From a bacterium (GTDB lineage: Bacteria > Bacillota_I > Bacilli_A > RFN20 > CAG-826), in NCBI GenBank assembly GCA_019421105.1, contig JAHZFY010000018.1, positions 1 through 17,697 on the forward strand: 17,697 nucleotides of DNA. The letters are read 5' to 3'. This document shows positions 6,820 through 14,027 of the stretch, piece after piece (the stretch's first letter is position 1; each line of letters starts with the position of its first letter). Under the pieces are notes generated by a model. The model saw nothing but the letters and a program-made list of their open reading frames with translations, ran no database searches and was not told where the DNA came from. The position numbers were made by a program, and so were the translations under genes.

Positions 6820-6843
6820 AAAAAATAGGGATAAACCCTATTT
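6820..6843 (-). terminator. Terminator-like hairpin after the alpha/beta hydrolase gene
   Basis: An 8-bp stem (AAATAGGG at 6823-6830 with CCCTATTT at 6836-6843) and a 5-base loop contain the hydrolase stop codon (6838-6840). Read on the minus strand it runs into six Ts that touch the first base of tRNA-Arg. It may be a true terminator, a leaky one, or a processing signal for the tRNA 5' end. Confidence 0.6.
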
Positions 6844-7755
6844 GATAAAGAAATTTAATACATCATTATATGCTTCATCAGCGACTGGGAAACCTTCGTT
6901 TAAAATTTCATGTCTTGCATTTGCGTATACTTTGGTTTCAACATCTTTTACACCGTATTTTGCGTATAATTTTTTCATAGCTTCAGGAGATTTACCATAA
7001 CTTGTAACTGGATCTCCTTCTCCAGCAATTAAAAATATTTTTGTATTTGGATCGATCTTTTTTAAGAATTTAGGTTTCCAAATACGATTTAAACCTTTTA
7101 ATAATTCATAACAAAATCCCTTATTTGGTCCAAATCCACATAATGGATCAGCTTCATATTTTTTAATGTTATCTTCATTAACAGATATCCAAGCATTACT
7201 GGAAATTGGATTTTGTATTTTTTTATTAAATCCACCAAACATAAGACCTCTAATCAATTTAGATTTTTTCAATGAGTTTTTCTTAGTGGTTGTTAATTTA
7301 GCTAAAGCAAAACCAACTCCCGCGAAAGGATTCTTTTTACCAGTGCCACATAAAACAACTTTTTCTACGCGTCCTGAAAAACGTTGAATATAATCTTGCA
7401 TCATAAAAGAACCCATCGAATGTGAAAAGATATAAATTGGTCTACAAGATAATTTTAAATGAGCGACTAATTCATCGATAGCGACGACCATTTTTCTAAA
7501 TCCAGAACGTGGCCATACACCTAAATTGGATAAGTCAGGTAAAACATTTTCGCCTTGTCCAAAATGGTCAACACAATAGACATTCAAACCGTTTTTGCAC
7601 AAAAATTTTGCAAAATCATCATATCTAATTCCAGTTTCTTCCATGCCGGTGACAATGATGACATTAGCCTTACATGGTTCATCATTTTTCCAAGCCCAAC
7701 CATATAAAATTGTTTGGTCTTTTAAAGTTAAACTAATTCTTTGTCTTGTAATCAT
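6838..7755 (-). CDS. Alpha/beta hydrolase, monoacylglycerol lipase / lysophospholipase-like
   Basis: Serine hydrolase of the Hydrolase_4 (lysophospholipase/monoglyceride lipase-like) group, 305 residues, with no signal peptide. The putative triad is Ser113 in SHSMG (111-115), Asp248 in GEGDPV and His282 in NARHE, in the correct order and spacing. The oxyanion region near 36-44 reads TGMEETGIR, where family members usually have HG. The cap region (about 140-230) is Lys-rich and may contact membrane or acyl chains. The true substrate is unknown. The start follows a strong AAAGGAGG (7761-7768) that overlaps the galE stop, so it is co-expressed with galE, which is compatible with (but does not prove) a role in glycolipid or membrane-lipid turnover. 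Confidence 0.87.
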   Translation of the reverse strand: MITRQRISLTLKDQTILYGWAWKNDEPCKANVIIVTGMEETGIRYDDFAKFLCKNGLNVYCVDHFGQGENVLPDLSNLGVWPRSGFRKMVVAIDELVAHLKLSCRPIYIFSHSMGSFMMQDYIQRFSGRVEKVVLCGTGKKNPFAGVGFALAKLTTTKKNSLKKSKLIRGLMFGGFNKKIQNPISSNAWISVNEDNIKKYEADPLCGFGPNKGFCYELLKGLNRIWKPKFLKKIDPNTKIFLIAGEGDPVTSYGKSPEAMKKLYAKYGVKDVETKVYANARHEILNEGFPVADEAYNDVLNFFIK

Positions 7756-7766
7756 ATTGACCTCCT

Positions 7767-8777
7767 TTAATATCCATTTGGATTATTTTTTTGCCAATTC
7801 CAAGAGTCTTTACAACATTGTATAATATCTAACTCAGCTTTCCAACCTAGCTCTTTATTAGCCTTGCTAGGATCAGCATAACTAGTGGCTATATCACCAG
7901 GTCTTCTTGGTTTGATAACATAAGGTATTTTTAAGTCATTTGCTTTTTCAAAAGCATGAATCAACTCTAGAACAGAAACACCTTGACCTCTACCTAAATT
8001 ATAAATCACTACGCCTGGATTAGTCTTTAATTTATTTAATGCTTTTAAATGTCCATTTGCTAAATCCATGACATGAATATAATCTCTAACACCAGTTCCA
8101 TCGATAGTGTCATAATCATTTCCAAAGACATTAACGCATTCTAATTTATGGGACGCGACTTGAGAAATATATGGCATTAAATTATTTGGAATACCATTTG
8201 GATCTTCGCCCATAAGTCCACTTGGATGTGCTCCGATAGGATTAAAATATCTTAAGATAGCGATATTTAAATTTGGATTAGTTTTTGCTTCTTCTTGAAG
8301 TAATTTTTCAATGATTACTTTTGTTTCCCCATATGGATTAGTGCATCCACCAATAGGATCGCTTTCCACTAATGGAACATGCTTTGCAAGTCCATATACA
8401 GTTGCAGATGAAGAAAAAACAATGTTGTTTACATGATGCTTTTTCATAAGTTTTAATAACACTTTAGATGAACCTACATTATTTTGATAATATAAGTCTG
8501 GTTTTAAAACGGATTCACCTACAGATTTTAATCCTGCAAAATGAATAACAGAATCGACGTTTTCATTTTTGAATAAATCATCTAATCTTTCTTCATCTTG
8601 AATAGAAATTTGATAAAATTTAGGCTTTTTGCCGCATATTTTTTCAATTCTATTTAAAACTTCCGCTTTTGAATTGCATAGATTATCAGCGATAACAACT
8701 TCAAAACCTTCATTTAATAACAATGTAACAGTATGGCTGCCGATATATCCCATACCACCAGTAACTAAAATTGCCAT
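7767..8777 (-). CDS. galE: UDP-glucose 4-epimerase
   Basis: Interconverts UDP-glucose and UDP-galactose with bound NAD; an extended short-chain dehydrogenase of 336 residues, the usual length. Gly7-x2-Gly10-x2-Gly13 in TGGMGYIGS is the NAD loop. Ser122-Ser124 (SSSATVYG) and Tyr149-x3-Lys153 (PYGETK) form the catalytic site, and RYFNPIGAHPSG and RRPGDIA are epimerase signatures. I chose the ATG at 8777, which gives the standard MAILVTGG beginning. A TTG at 8801 would add eight residues. The nearest Shine-Dalgarno, GAGGAG, is 16 bases upstream of this ATG, unusually far. The gene start lies inside the 3' end of gatB, so translation may be coupled. No other galactose-pathway (Leloir) gene is present; UDP-galactose for glycolipids or polysaccharide is a plausible use. 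Confidence 0.94.
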   Translation of the reverse strand: MAILVTGGMGYIGSHTVTLLLNEGFEVVIADNLCNSKAEVLNRIEKICGKKPKFYQISIQDEERLDDLFKNENVDSVIHFAGLKSVGESVLKPDLYYQNNVGSSKVLLKLMKKHHVNNIVFSSSATVYGLAKHVPLVESDPIGGCTNPYGETKVIIEKLLQEEAKTNPNLNIAILRYFNPIGAHPSGLMGEDPNGIPNNLMPYISQVASHKLECVNVFGNDYDTIDGTGVRDYIHVMDLANGHLKALNKLKTNPGVVIYNLGRGQGVSVLELIHAFEKANDLKIPYVIKPRRPGDIATSYADPSKANKELGWKAELDIIQCCKDSWNWQKNNPNGY

Positions 8778-10203
8778 AATAACTTTTTTTAATCTCCTCA
8801 AGAATTAATTTTGAAGATAAAGAAGGGTTAACTTGGCCTTTAGAAATTTTCATTACTTGACCAACTAAATATCCAAGCGCACGATCTTTTCCATTTTTAT
8901 AATCGATGATGCTTTGAGGATTTTCATCTAAAACTTTTTTAATAAAATCCATGATGACACTTTCATCAGAGACCATAGTTTGTCCTAATGATTTAACAAT
9001 GTCAGAAGGTTCATCATCTTTTTTAAGCATGATATTAAAAACTTCTCTTGCTTGCTTATTTGAAATAACTTTATCATCGATTAATTTAATCAAACTAGAA
9101 AGACGTTTAGGTGTAATGGTAAAGTCTTTGATATTGATTTCTTCTTTATTTAACACCGCTAGAACATCGACGTTAATCCAGTTTGCTAATAATTTTGGAT
9201 TGACGTTATAAGAAGATGCTTCATCAAAATAAGAAGATATGTCTCTATTTTGGATTAATAAAGATGCATCATATTCATTTAAACCGAGTTTTAAATATCT
9301 ATCCATTTTGCTCGACGCTAGCTCATTAGATGTTTCAATAGCGTGTCTAATAAATTCATCGCTCAATTTGATTGGAGGAATATTTGGTTCGGTAAAATAT
9401 TTATAATCGACAGCGTCAGTTTTAACTCTCATCAATACTGTAGTTTTACTTGCTTCATCAAATCTTCTTGTCTCTTGAATAACATCTTGCCCAGATAAGA
9501 TCAATGCTTCTTGACGTTTGATTTCATAATCGATAGCTAATTGAACATTAGAAATACTATTGAGGTTTTTAATTTCTACCTTAGTTCCAAATTTATCGCT
9601 GCCAACAGGTCTAATAGAAACGTTAACATCGCATCTTAAAGAGCCTTCTTCCATCTTGCCATCACTGACATCTAAAAATGAGACGATGCTTCTTATTTCT
9701 TCGACATATTTCATAGCTTCTTCACCGCTTCTCATATCTGGTTTTGAAACGATTTCAGCTAAAGGAATACCAGCGCGATTATAATCTAATAATGTATAAT
9801 CGTTAAAATGCAATTGCTTGCATGTATCTTCTTCTAAATGGATTCTTTCAATACCCACTCTTTTGATACCTTTAGATGTCTTTAAATCTAAATAGCCATC
9901 ATGACCAATTGGTCTTTCGTTTTGAGTGATTTGATAACCTTTTGGTAAATCGCTATAAAAATAATTTTTTCTATCGAACCACAATTCATTATCGATGCTC
10001 ATATGCAAAGCATTAGCGACTCTAATTCCATTGATAACGGCTTGCATATTAACAACTGGCATCGTTCCAGGAAAAGCCATATCTAAAAGAGTGACTTCAC
10101 AGTTAGGATAAGCACCATAACTGACAGGAGCATTAGAAAACATTTTTGATTTTGTTTTCATTTGAACGTGAATTTCTAAACCGATAACTGCTTCAAAATT
10201 CAT
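8710..10203 (-). CDS. gatB: Asp-tRNA(Asn)/Glu-tRNA(Gln) amidotransferase subunit B, with overlong 3' end
   Basis: GatB binds the mischarged tRNA and activates its carboxyl group with ATP in the GatCAB complex, which converts Glu-tRNA(Gln) and Asp-tRNA(Asn) to the correct forms. It starts with the signature GLEIHVQMKTKSKMFS and has FPGTMPVVN and LPKGYQITQ further in. The C-terminal third is the YqeY-like tRNA-binding tail domain. The product has 497 residues, whereas Bacilli members are about 475 and end just after a stretch like EEIKK. Here the frame continues 24 residues rich in Tyr and Trp, read out of frame across the galE start (68-base overlap), and ends in TGA at 8710-8712. An A7 tract at 8784-8790 sits exactly where the overrun begins. 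The tail is therefore suspect: real, frameshifted, or a sequencing indel. Shine-Dalgarno AAAGGAG at 10214-10220; 2 bases after gatA. Confidence 0.93.
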   Translation of the reverse strand: MNFEAVIGLEIHVQMKTKSKMFSNAPVSYGAYPNCEVTLLDMAFPGTMPVVNMQAVINGIRVANALHMSIDNELWFDRKNYFYSDLPKGYQITQNERPIGHDGYLDLKTSKGIKRVGIERIHLEEDTCKQLHFNDYTLLDYNRAGIPLAEIVSKPDMRSGEEAMKYVEEIRSIVSFLDVSDGKMEEGSLRCDVNVSIRPVGSDKFGTKVEIKNLNSISNVQLAIDYEIKRQEALILSGQDVIQETRRFDEASKTTVLMRVKTDAVDYKYFTEPNIPPIKLSDEFIRHAIETSNELASSKMDRYLKLGLNEYDASLLIQNRDISSYFDEASSYNVNPKLLANWINVDVLAVLNKEEINIKDFTITPKRLSSLIKLIDDKVISNKQAREVFNIMLKKDDEPSDIVKSLGQTMVSDESVIMDFIKKVLDENPQSIIDYKNGKDRALGYLVGQVMKISKGQVNPSLSSKLILEEIKKSYYGNFSYWWYGIYRQPYCYIVIK

Positions 10204-10205
10204 TC

Positions 10206-11666
10206 TTATTTATCTCCTTTCTTATTTGCACTAAGATTTTTTAATCCCGTGATATTTTCAATTAATTGAGAAATAACAAATACATCTTTATCTTTAAAAG
10301 CGCGACCTGTAACATTCGCTCCAATTGGCATTCCATCGATCAAACCAATTGGTAAAGTCAAGGATGGATAACCACCAAAATTAGCAATAGCTAAATGATT
10401 ATCTGCAATCAAATATTCATTTGATAAAGCATCGCTTGATTCATTGATTAAAGGGGCGATATTCACTGCTGCAGGAACATAGATAAAGTCATATGTTTCA
10501 AACAATTTATTAATGCTATCAACAATGATTCTTCTTGCTTTTTTTGCTCTTAAGAATAATTCTTTTTGATTTTCTTTCATCAAAGCATAAGAACCAATAA
10601 CAAATCTTCTTTTAATCAAAGCAGAAAAACCTTTGGTCCTAGAATTTTTAATTACATCTTTATAAGTATCACCTTCACCTCTTGGACCAAATTTAATGCC
10701 ATCTAAATTAGCGTTATTAGAAGTTGCTTCAGCACAGGATATAACATTATATGTTGGATAAATTGCTTTTAATAATTGCTCATCAAAATCAACAATATCC
10801 ACTTCGACACCTTGTTTTTTAATTCCATCGACCGTGTTAAAAAATAATTCTTTAACTTTTTCATCTTTGATTGCGTCGATAATTGGCTTTAATATAGCAA
10901 TTTTAAATGATTTAGTATCAGCAATATCAAAATCCGTATAATCTTCCACTTCTTTATATGAAGATGTCATATCATTATCATCATGACCTGCTAAAACATT
11001 TAATAATAAAGCACTATCAAATACCGATCTTGTAAAATAGGCAACATGGTCTAAAGAAGGGGCAAATGGAAATAGACCGTATCTAGAAATTCTACCCCAT
11101 GTTGGTTTAAATCCAACTAGGCCAACAAATGAAGCAGGTTTTCTAACTGAATCACCAGTATCGCTACCTAAAGCAAAAGGTACAACATCATTAGCTACCA
11201 AAGCAGCGCTTCCACAAGAAGAACCACCGACTAATCTTTCATGTTTTTTATCATATGGATTATAAGTGATTCCTTTATGACCACTTGTACCAGTACCACC
11301 CATAGCGAGTTCATCAAGAGTGGATTTGCCAATCATGATAGCTCCACGCTTATTCAATCTTTCAATAACAGTGGCATCAAATAATGGGACATAGCCATTT
11401 AATATATTACTTGAACCAGTTGTAGGAATATCTTTTGTGGAGAAATTATCTTTTGCAACATAAGGAATACCCCACAATAAATCATCGGTTGGTTCAACCA
11501 TTGCTTTTGCTATTTTTAAAGCATTTTCTTCATTGATAAATTCAAAAGCATTGTTGTTATCTTTTTTTGCTCTTTCAAGTGCTTCTTTAACCAATTGCAA
11601 AGGAGTAACTTTTTTTAATACCAAGGCTTCATGAATTTCTTTTATTGTCAAATCTAAATAAGACAT
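10206..11666 (-). CDS. gatA: Asp-tRNA(Asn)/Glu-tRNA(Gln) amidotransferase subunit A
   Basis: Glutaminase subunit of GatCAB: it releases ammonia from glutamine and channels it to GatB. Amidase-signature enzyme of 486 residues, the normal length. The Ser-cisSer-Lys triad is Lys72 (VAKDNF), Ser149 (GGSSCGSA) and Ser173 (GSDTGDSVRKPA). The position before the nucleophile is Asp, where most bacterial GatA have Gly (GGSIRQP), and SSCGS replaces the usual SSGGS; the triad itself is intact. A GGTGG-type Shine-Dalgarno lies around 11676-11683, overlapping the end of gatC, whose stop is one base before the gatA ATG. It sits in the order gatC-gatA-gatB. Confidence 0.96.
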   Translation of the reverse strand: MSYLDLTIKEIHEALVLKKVTPLQLVKEALERAKKDNNNAFEFINEENALKIAKAMVEPTDDLLWGIPYVAKDNFSTKDIPTTGSSNILNGYVPLFDATVIERLNKRGAIMIGKSTLDELAMGGTGTSGHKGITYNPYDKKHERLVGGSSCGSAALVANDVVPFALGSDTGDSVRKPASFVGLVGFKPTWGRISRYGLFPFAPSLDHVAYFTRSVFDSALLLNVLAGHDDNDMTSSYKEVEDYTDFDIADTKSFKIAILKPIIDAIKDEKVKELFFNTVDGIKKQGVEVDIVDFDEQLLKAIYPTYNVISCAEATSNNANLDGIKFGPRGEGDTYKDVIKNSRTKGFSALIKRRFVIGSYALMKENQKELFLRAKKARRIIVDSINKLFETYDFIYVPAAVNIAPLINESSDALSNEYLIADNHLAIANFGGYPSLTLPIGLIDGMPIGANVTGRAFKDKDVFVISQLIENITGLKNLSANKKGDK

Positions 11667-11667
11667 A

Positions 11668-11964
11668 TTAACCCACCACCTTTGGAAGCTTGATTTGCCC
11701 TAATACAACATCATGGGCGTTTCTTAACGCATCTTTGCAAGCAAGAGGTTGTTTAGCTTCATCTTCTCTTAAATAAGTAATGCTCACATCAAATGGAAAT
11801 GTCATAGGTTCGACATCGTCAATACCAGGTATTTCACCGATATATTCCATTTGCGATAATATAGTATCAAATTCTTCGTTTAATTTTTTATATTGCTCAT
11901 CTGACATATCAAATAAAAGGTTGTCAGCCGCTTTTCTTAAAAGTTCTTCGTTAACTTTCTTCAT
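11668..11964 (-). CDS. gatC: Asp-tRNA(Asn)/Glu-tRNA(Gln) amidotransferase subunit C
   Basis: Small 98-residue subunit that wraps around GatA and GatB and stabilises the complex. An N-terminal helical part with LLFDMSDEQYKKL is followed by the conserved GIDDVEPMTFP loop (about 47-57) and a C-terminal stretch ending in a KLPKVVG sequence, typical of GatC. The start follows a strong AAAAGGAGGT. An extended -10 promoter (TGT-TATAAT) lies about 30 bases upstream in the 53-base gap after ligA, so the gatCAB-galE-hydrolase group probably has its own promoter in addition to read-through from pcrA-ligA. Confidence 0.95.
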   Translation of the reverse strand: MKKVNEELLRKAADNLLFDMSDEQYKKLNEEFDTILSQMEYIGEIPGIDDVEPMTFPFDVSITYLREDEAKQPLACKDALRNAHDVVLGQIKLPKVVG

Positions 11965-11993
11965 AAATTAAACCTCCTTTTGCATTAATAGAT

Positions 11994-12022
11994 ATTATAA
12001 CAATTTAAACAAAATTGCTATA
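11994..12022 (-). promoter_or_regulatory. Extended -10 promoter of gatCAB
   Basis: On the minus strand a perfect TATAAT (11999 down to 11994) is preceded by TGT, an extended -10. The -35 position 17 bases away (TATAGC) is poor and falls at the ligA stop codon. The downstream Shine-Dalgarno and ATG of gatC are well placed. Confidence 0.6.
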
Positions 12023-14015
12023 AGTTGTTATTTTTTAATAACAATAAGAATCTAGTTTCATCCATAGTTTCAATATTTAAAGCGTTTGCCTTATCTAATT
12101 TAGAGCCAGCTTCAGCACCATAAATTACTATATCTGTTGATCTAGATACAGAACCAGTGACCTTAGCTCCTAGATTTTCTAAAATCTTTGTTGCCTCGCT
12201 TCTGCCCATAGAGGATAGTGTTCCAGTTAAAACGATTGTCTTACCATTAAAATAAGAATCAGAAGCGACGCTTACTTGACCTAAATATTCAAAATTAACA
12301 CCTTTTTGACGTAATTTTTCAATCATTTGAAGATTTTTTTCGTTTTTGAAAAACTCGACAATTGATTTAGCCACGACAGGACCAACATCATCAATTTGAA
12401 TCAATTCTTCTTCGCTTGTGTTAATTAAAGAATCTAAAGTCATAAACTTTTTAGCTAAAGTTTTGGCCATTTTAGCTCCGACTTCTTTAATGCCTAAACC
12501 AAATAATAATCTTTCTAAAGAATTTCTTTTTGATTTTTCAATAGCCCCTAATAAATTATCGATTGATTTACTTTGCCAACCATCTAAAGAAATAATATCT
12601 TCGCGATAATTTGCTAAGTCATATATTTCATCGACACTATGGAAAAATCCTTGGTTAAAAAATTGTTCACAAACTTTTTCACCCATTCCTTCAATGTCCA
12701 TAGCGTTTCTTGAAGCAAAATGAATAATAGACTCAATTTTTCTTGCACCACAGTCTGGGTTAACACAAAAATGCATCGCATCTTTTTTTATTAAAGGCGC
12801 TCCACAGACAGGACAAGATTCGATCATTTCAAAAAATGTTTGTGTACCATCGCGTTTTTCTTGTGCTACTTTTACAACTTCTGGGATGATGTCTCCTGCT
12901 TTTCTTAAATAGACATAATCACCGATCATAAGACCTTTTTCAATGATGAAATCTTCATTGTGTAAAGTGGCTCTTTGCACTAAACTACCCGCTACTCTAA
13001 CAGGTTCTAAAATTGCGTTTGGCGTGATTTTTCCAGTTCTTCCAACTGTGAATATAATATCTTTTAAACGTGTTATGACTTCTTCAGGTGGAAACTTATA
13101 AGCAATTGCCCATTTAGGTGTTTTAGCAGTATAGCCTAATCTATTGTATAGTTCCATATCATCGACTTTAACGACAATACCATCGATGTCATAATCAAGT
13201 TCATCTCTTTTGCTTGTATATTCTTTTATGTATGACAAAACTTCTTCGATGCCGTTACATAAGCGTCTTTCTTTATTAGTTTTAAATCCTAGTTCGTCTA
13301 ATAAGTCCATCGCTTTAGAATGGTATCTAATATTTAAATCAGATGCATTGACTAAGTAATACCAAAATGCACTTAAACCTCTTGATGCAGCAATAGAAGA
13401 ATCAAGTTGTCTAATAGAACCCGCTGCTGCATTTCTTGCATTAGCGAATAACGGTTCGTTATTTTCTTTTCTTTGTTTATTTAACTTTGCCAAAACTTTT
13501 TTTGGCATATAAACTTCGCCTCTTACTTCAAAGTCATCTTTGATTTTTATAGAGGTAGGAATAGATTTGATAGTAATGACATTAGAGGTAACATCCTCAC
13601 CGACATTACCATCACCTCTTGTTAAAGCGTTAATTAAAACACCATGATAATTTAAAGCCATGCCTAAACCATCGATTTTTAATTCAGCCATATAAGTGAT
13701 TTTATCTAATCCAGTTGCTTCTTTTACTTTTTTATCAAAATCATAAAGATCATCTTCATTAAAGGCGTTGGCTAAAGAAAGCATCATTCTTCTATGTGGT
13801 ACTTTTTTAAACTCATCTAAAACTTGACCACCGACTCTTTGGCTAGGAGATAAACTAGATTTTAATTCTGGGTGTTCGTTTTCAATTAAAATCAATTCTT
13901 GCATCAAACAATCATACTCAGCATCGCTGACGCTTGGATTATCTAAAACATAATATTCATAGTTATATTTTTCTAAAGTTTTTCTTAATTCTTCAACTCT
14001 GAGTTTTAAATCCAT
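12018..14015 (-). CDS. ligA: NAD-dependent DNA ligase
   Basis: Seals nicks in DNA during replication and repair using NAD. At 665 residues it is full length. An N-terminal Ia-like domain with YYVLDNPSVSDAEYD (about 21-35) binds the nicotinamide part. Lys113 in AELKIDG is adenylated, and RGEVYM (165-170), DGIVVK (278-283) and KFPPEE (307-312) are further nucleotidyltransferase motifs. The OB fold spans roughly 320-395, the zinc finger uses Cys401, Cys404, Cys417 and Cys422, helix-hairpin-helix repeats occupy about 440-580, and a BRCT domain (about 590-660) has LTGTLSSMGR. The start follows AAAGGAGT (14022-14029), which overlaps the pcrA stop, so the two are co-expressed. No terminator with a T-run follows it. 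Confidence 0.97.
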   Translation of the reverse strand: MDLKLRVEELRKTLEKYNYEYYVLDNPSVSDAEYDCLMQELILIENEHPELKSSLSPSQRVGGQVLDEFKKVPHRRMMLSLANAFNEDDLYDFDKKVKEATGLDKITYMAELKIDGLGMALNYHGVLINALTRGDGNVGEDVTSNVITIKSIPTSIKIKDDFEVRGEVYMPKKVLAKLNKQRKENNEPLFANARNAAAGSIRQLDSSIAASRGLSAFWYYLVNASDLNIRYHSKAMDLLDELGFKTNKERRLCNGIEEVLSYIKEYTSKRDELDYDIDGIVVKVDDMELYNRLGYTAKTPKWAIAYKFPPEEVITRLKDIIFTVGRTGKITPNAILEPVRVAGSLVQRATLHNEDFIIEKGLMIGDYVYLRKAGDIIPEVVKVAQEKRDGTQTFFEMIESCPVCGAPLIKKDAMHFCVNPDCGARKIESIIHFASRNAMDIEGMGEKVCEQFFNQGFFHSVDEIYDLANYREDIISLDGWQSKSIDNLLGAIEKSKRNSLERLLFGLGIKEVGAKMAKTLAKKFMTLDSLINTSEEELIQIDDVGPVVAKSIVEFFKNEKNLQMIEKLRQKGVNFEYLGQVSVASDSYFNGKTIVLTGTLSSMGRSEATKILENLGAKVTGSVSRSTDIVIYGAEAGSKLDKANALNIETMDETRFLLLLKNNNL

Positions 14016-14027
14016 GTTTTTACTCCT

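Noticed and set aside
7166..7387. Antisense open frames within the conserved genes
   Set aside because: They are reverse-strand shadows of well-recognised genes without ribosome sites or recognisable domains.
8784..8795. Classical X-XXY-YYZ -1 ribosomal frameshift site in gatB
   Set aside because: The in-frame codons ATT AAA AAA AGT do not form a proper slippery heptamer; the A7 run fits transcriptional slippage or an indel better.
8778..8801. Longer galE start at TTG (8801)
   Set aside because: It would add LRRLKKVI before the standard MAILVTGG beginning; the TTG itself touches the GAGGAG that is the only candidate ribosome site.
12025..12044. Perfect TTGTTATT/AATAACAA hairpin at the ligA 3' end
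   Set aside because: It has no T-run after it on the minus strand, is entirely weak A/T pairs plus one G-C, and is explained by the codons for the LLLKNNNL end of the ligase.
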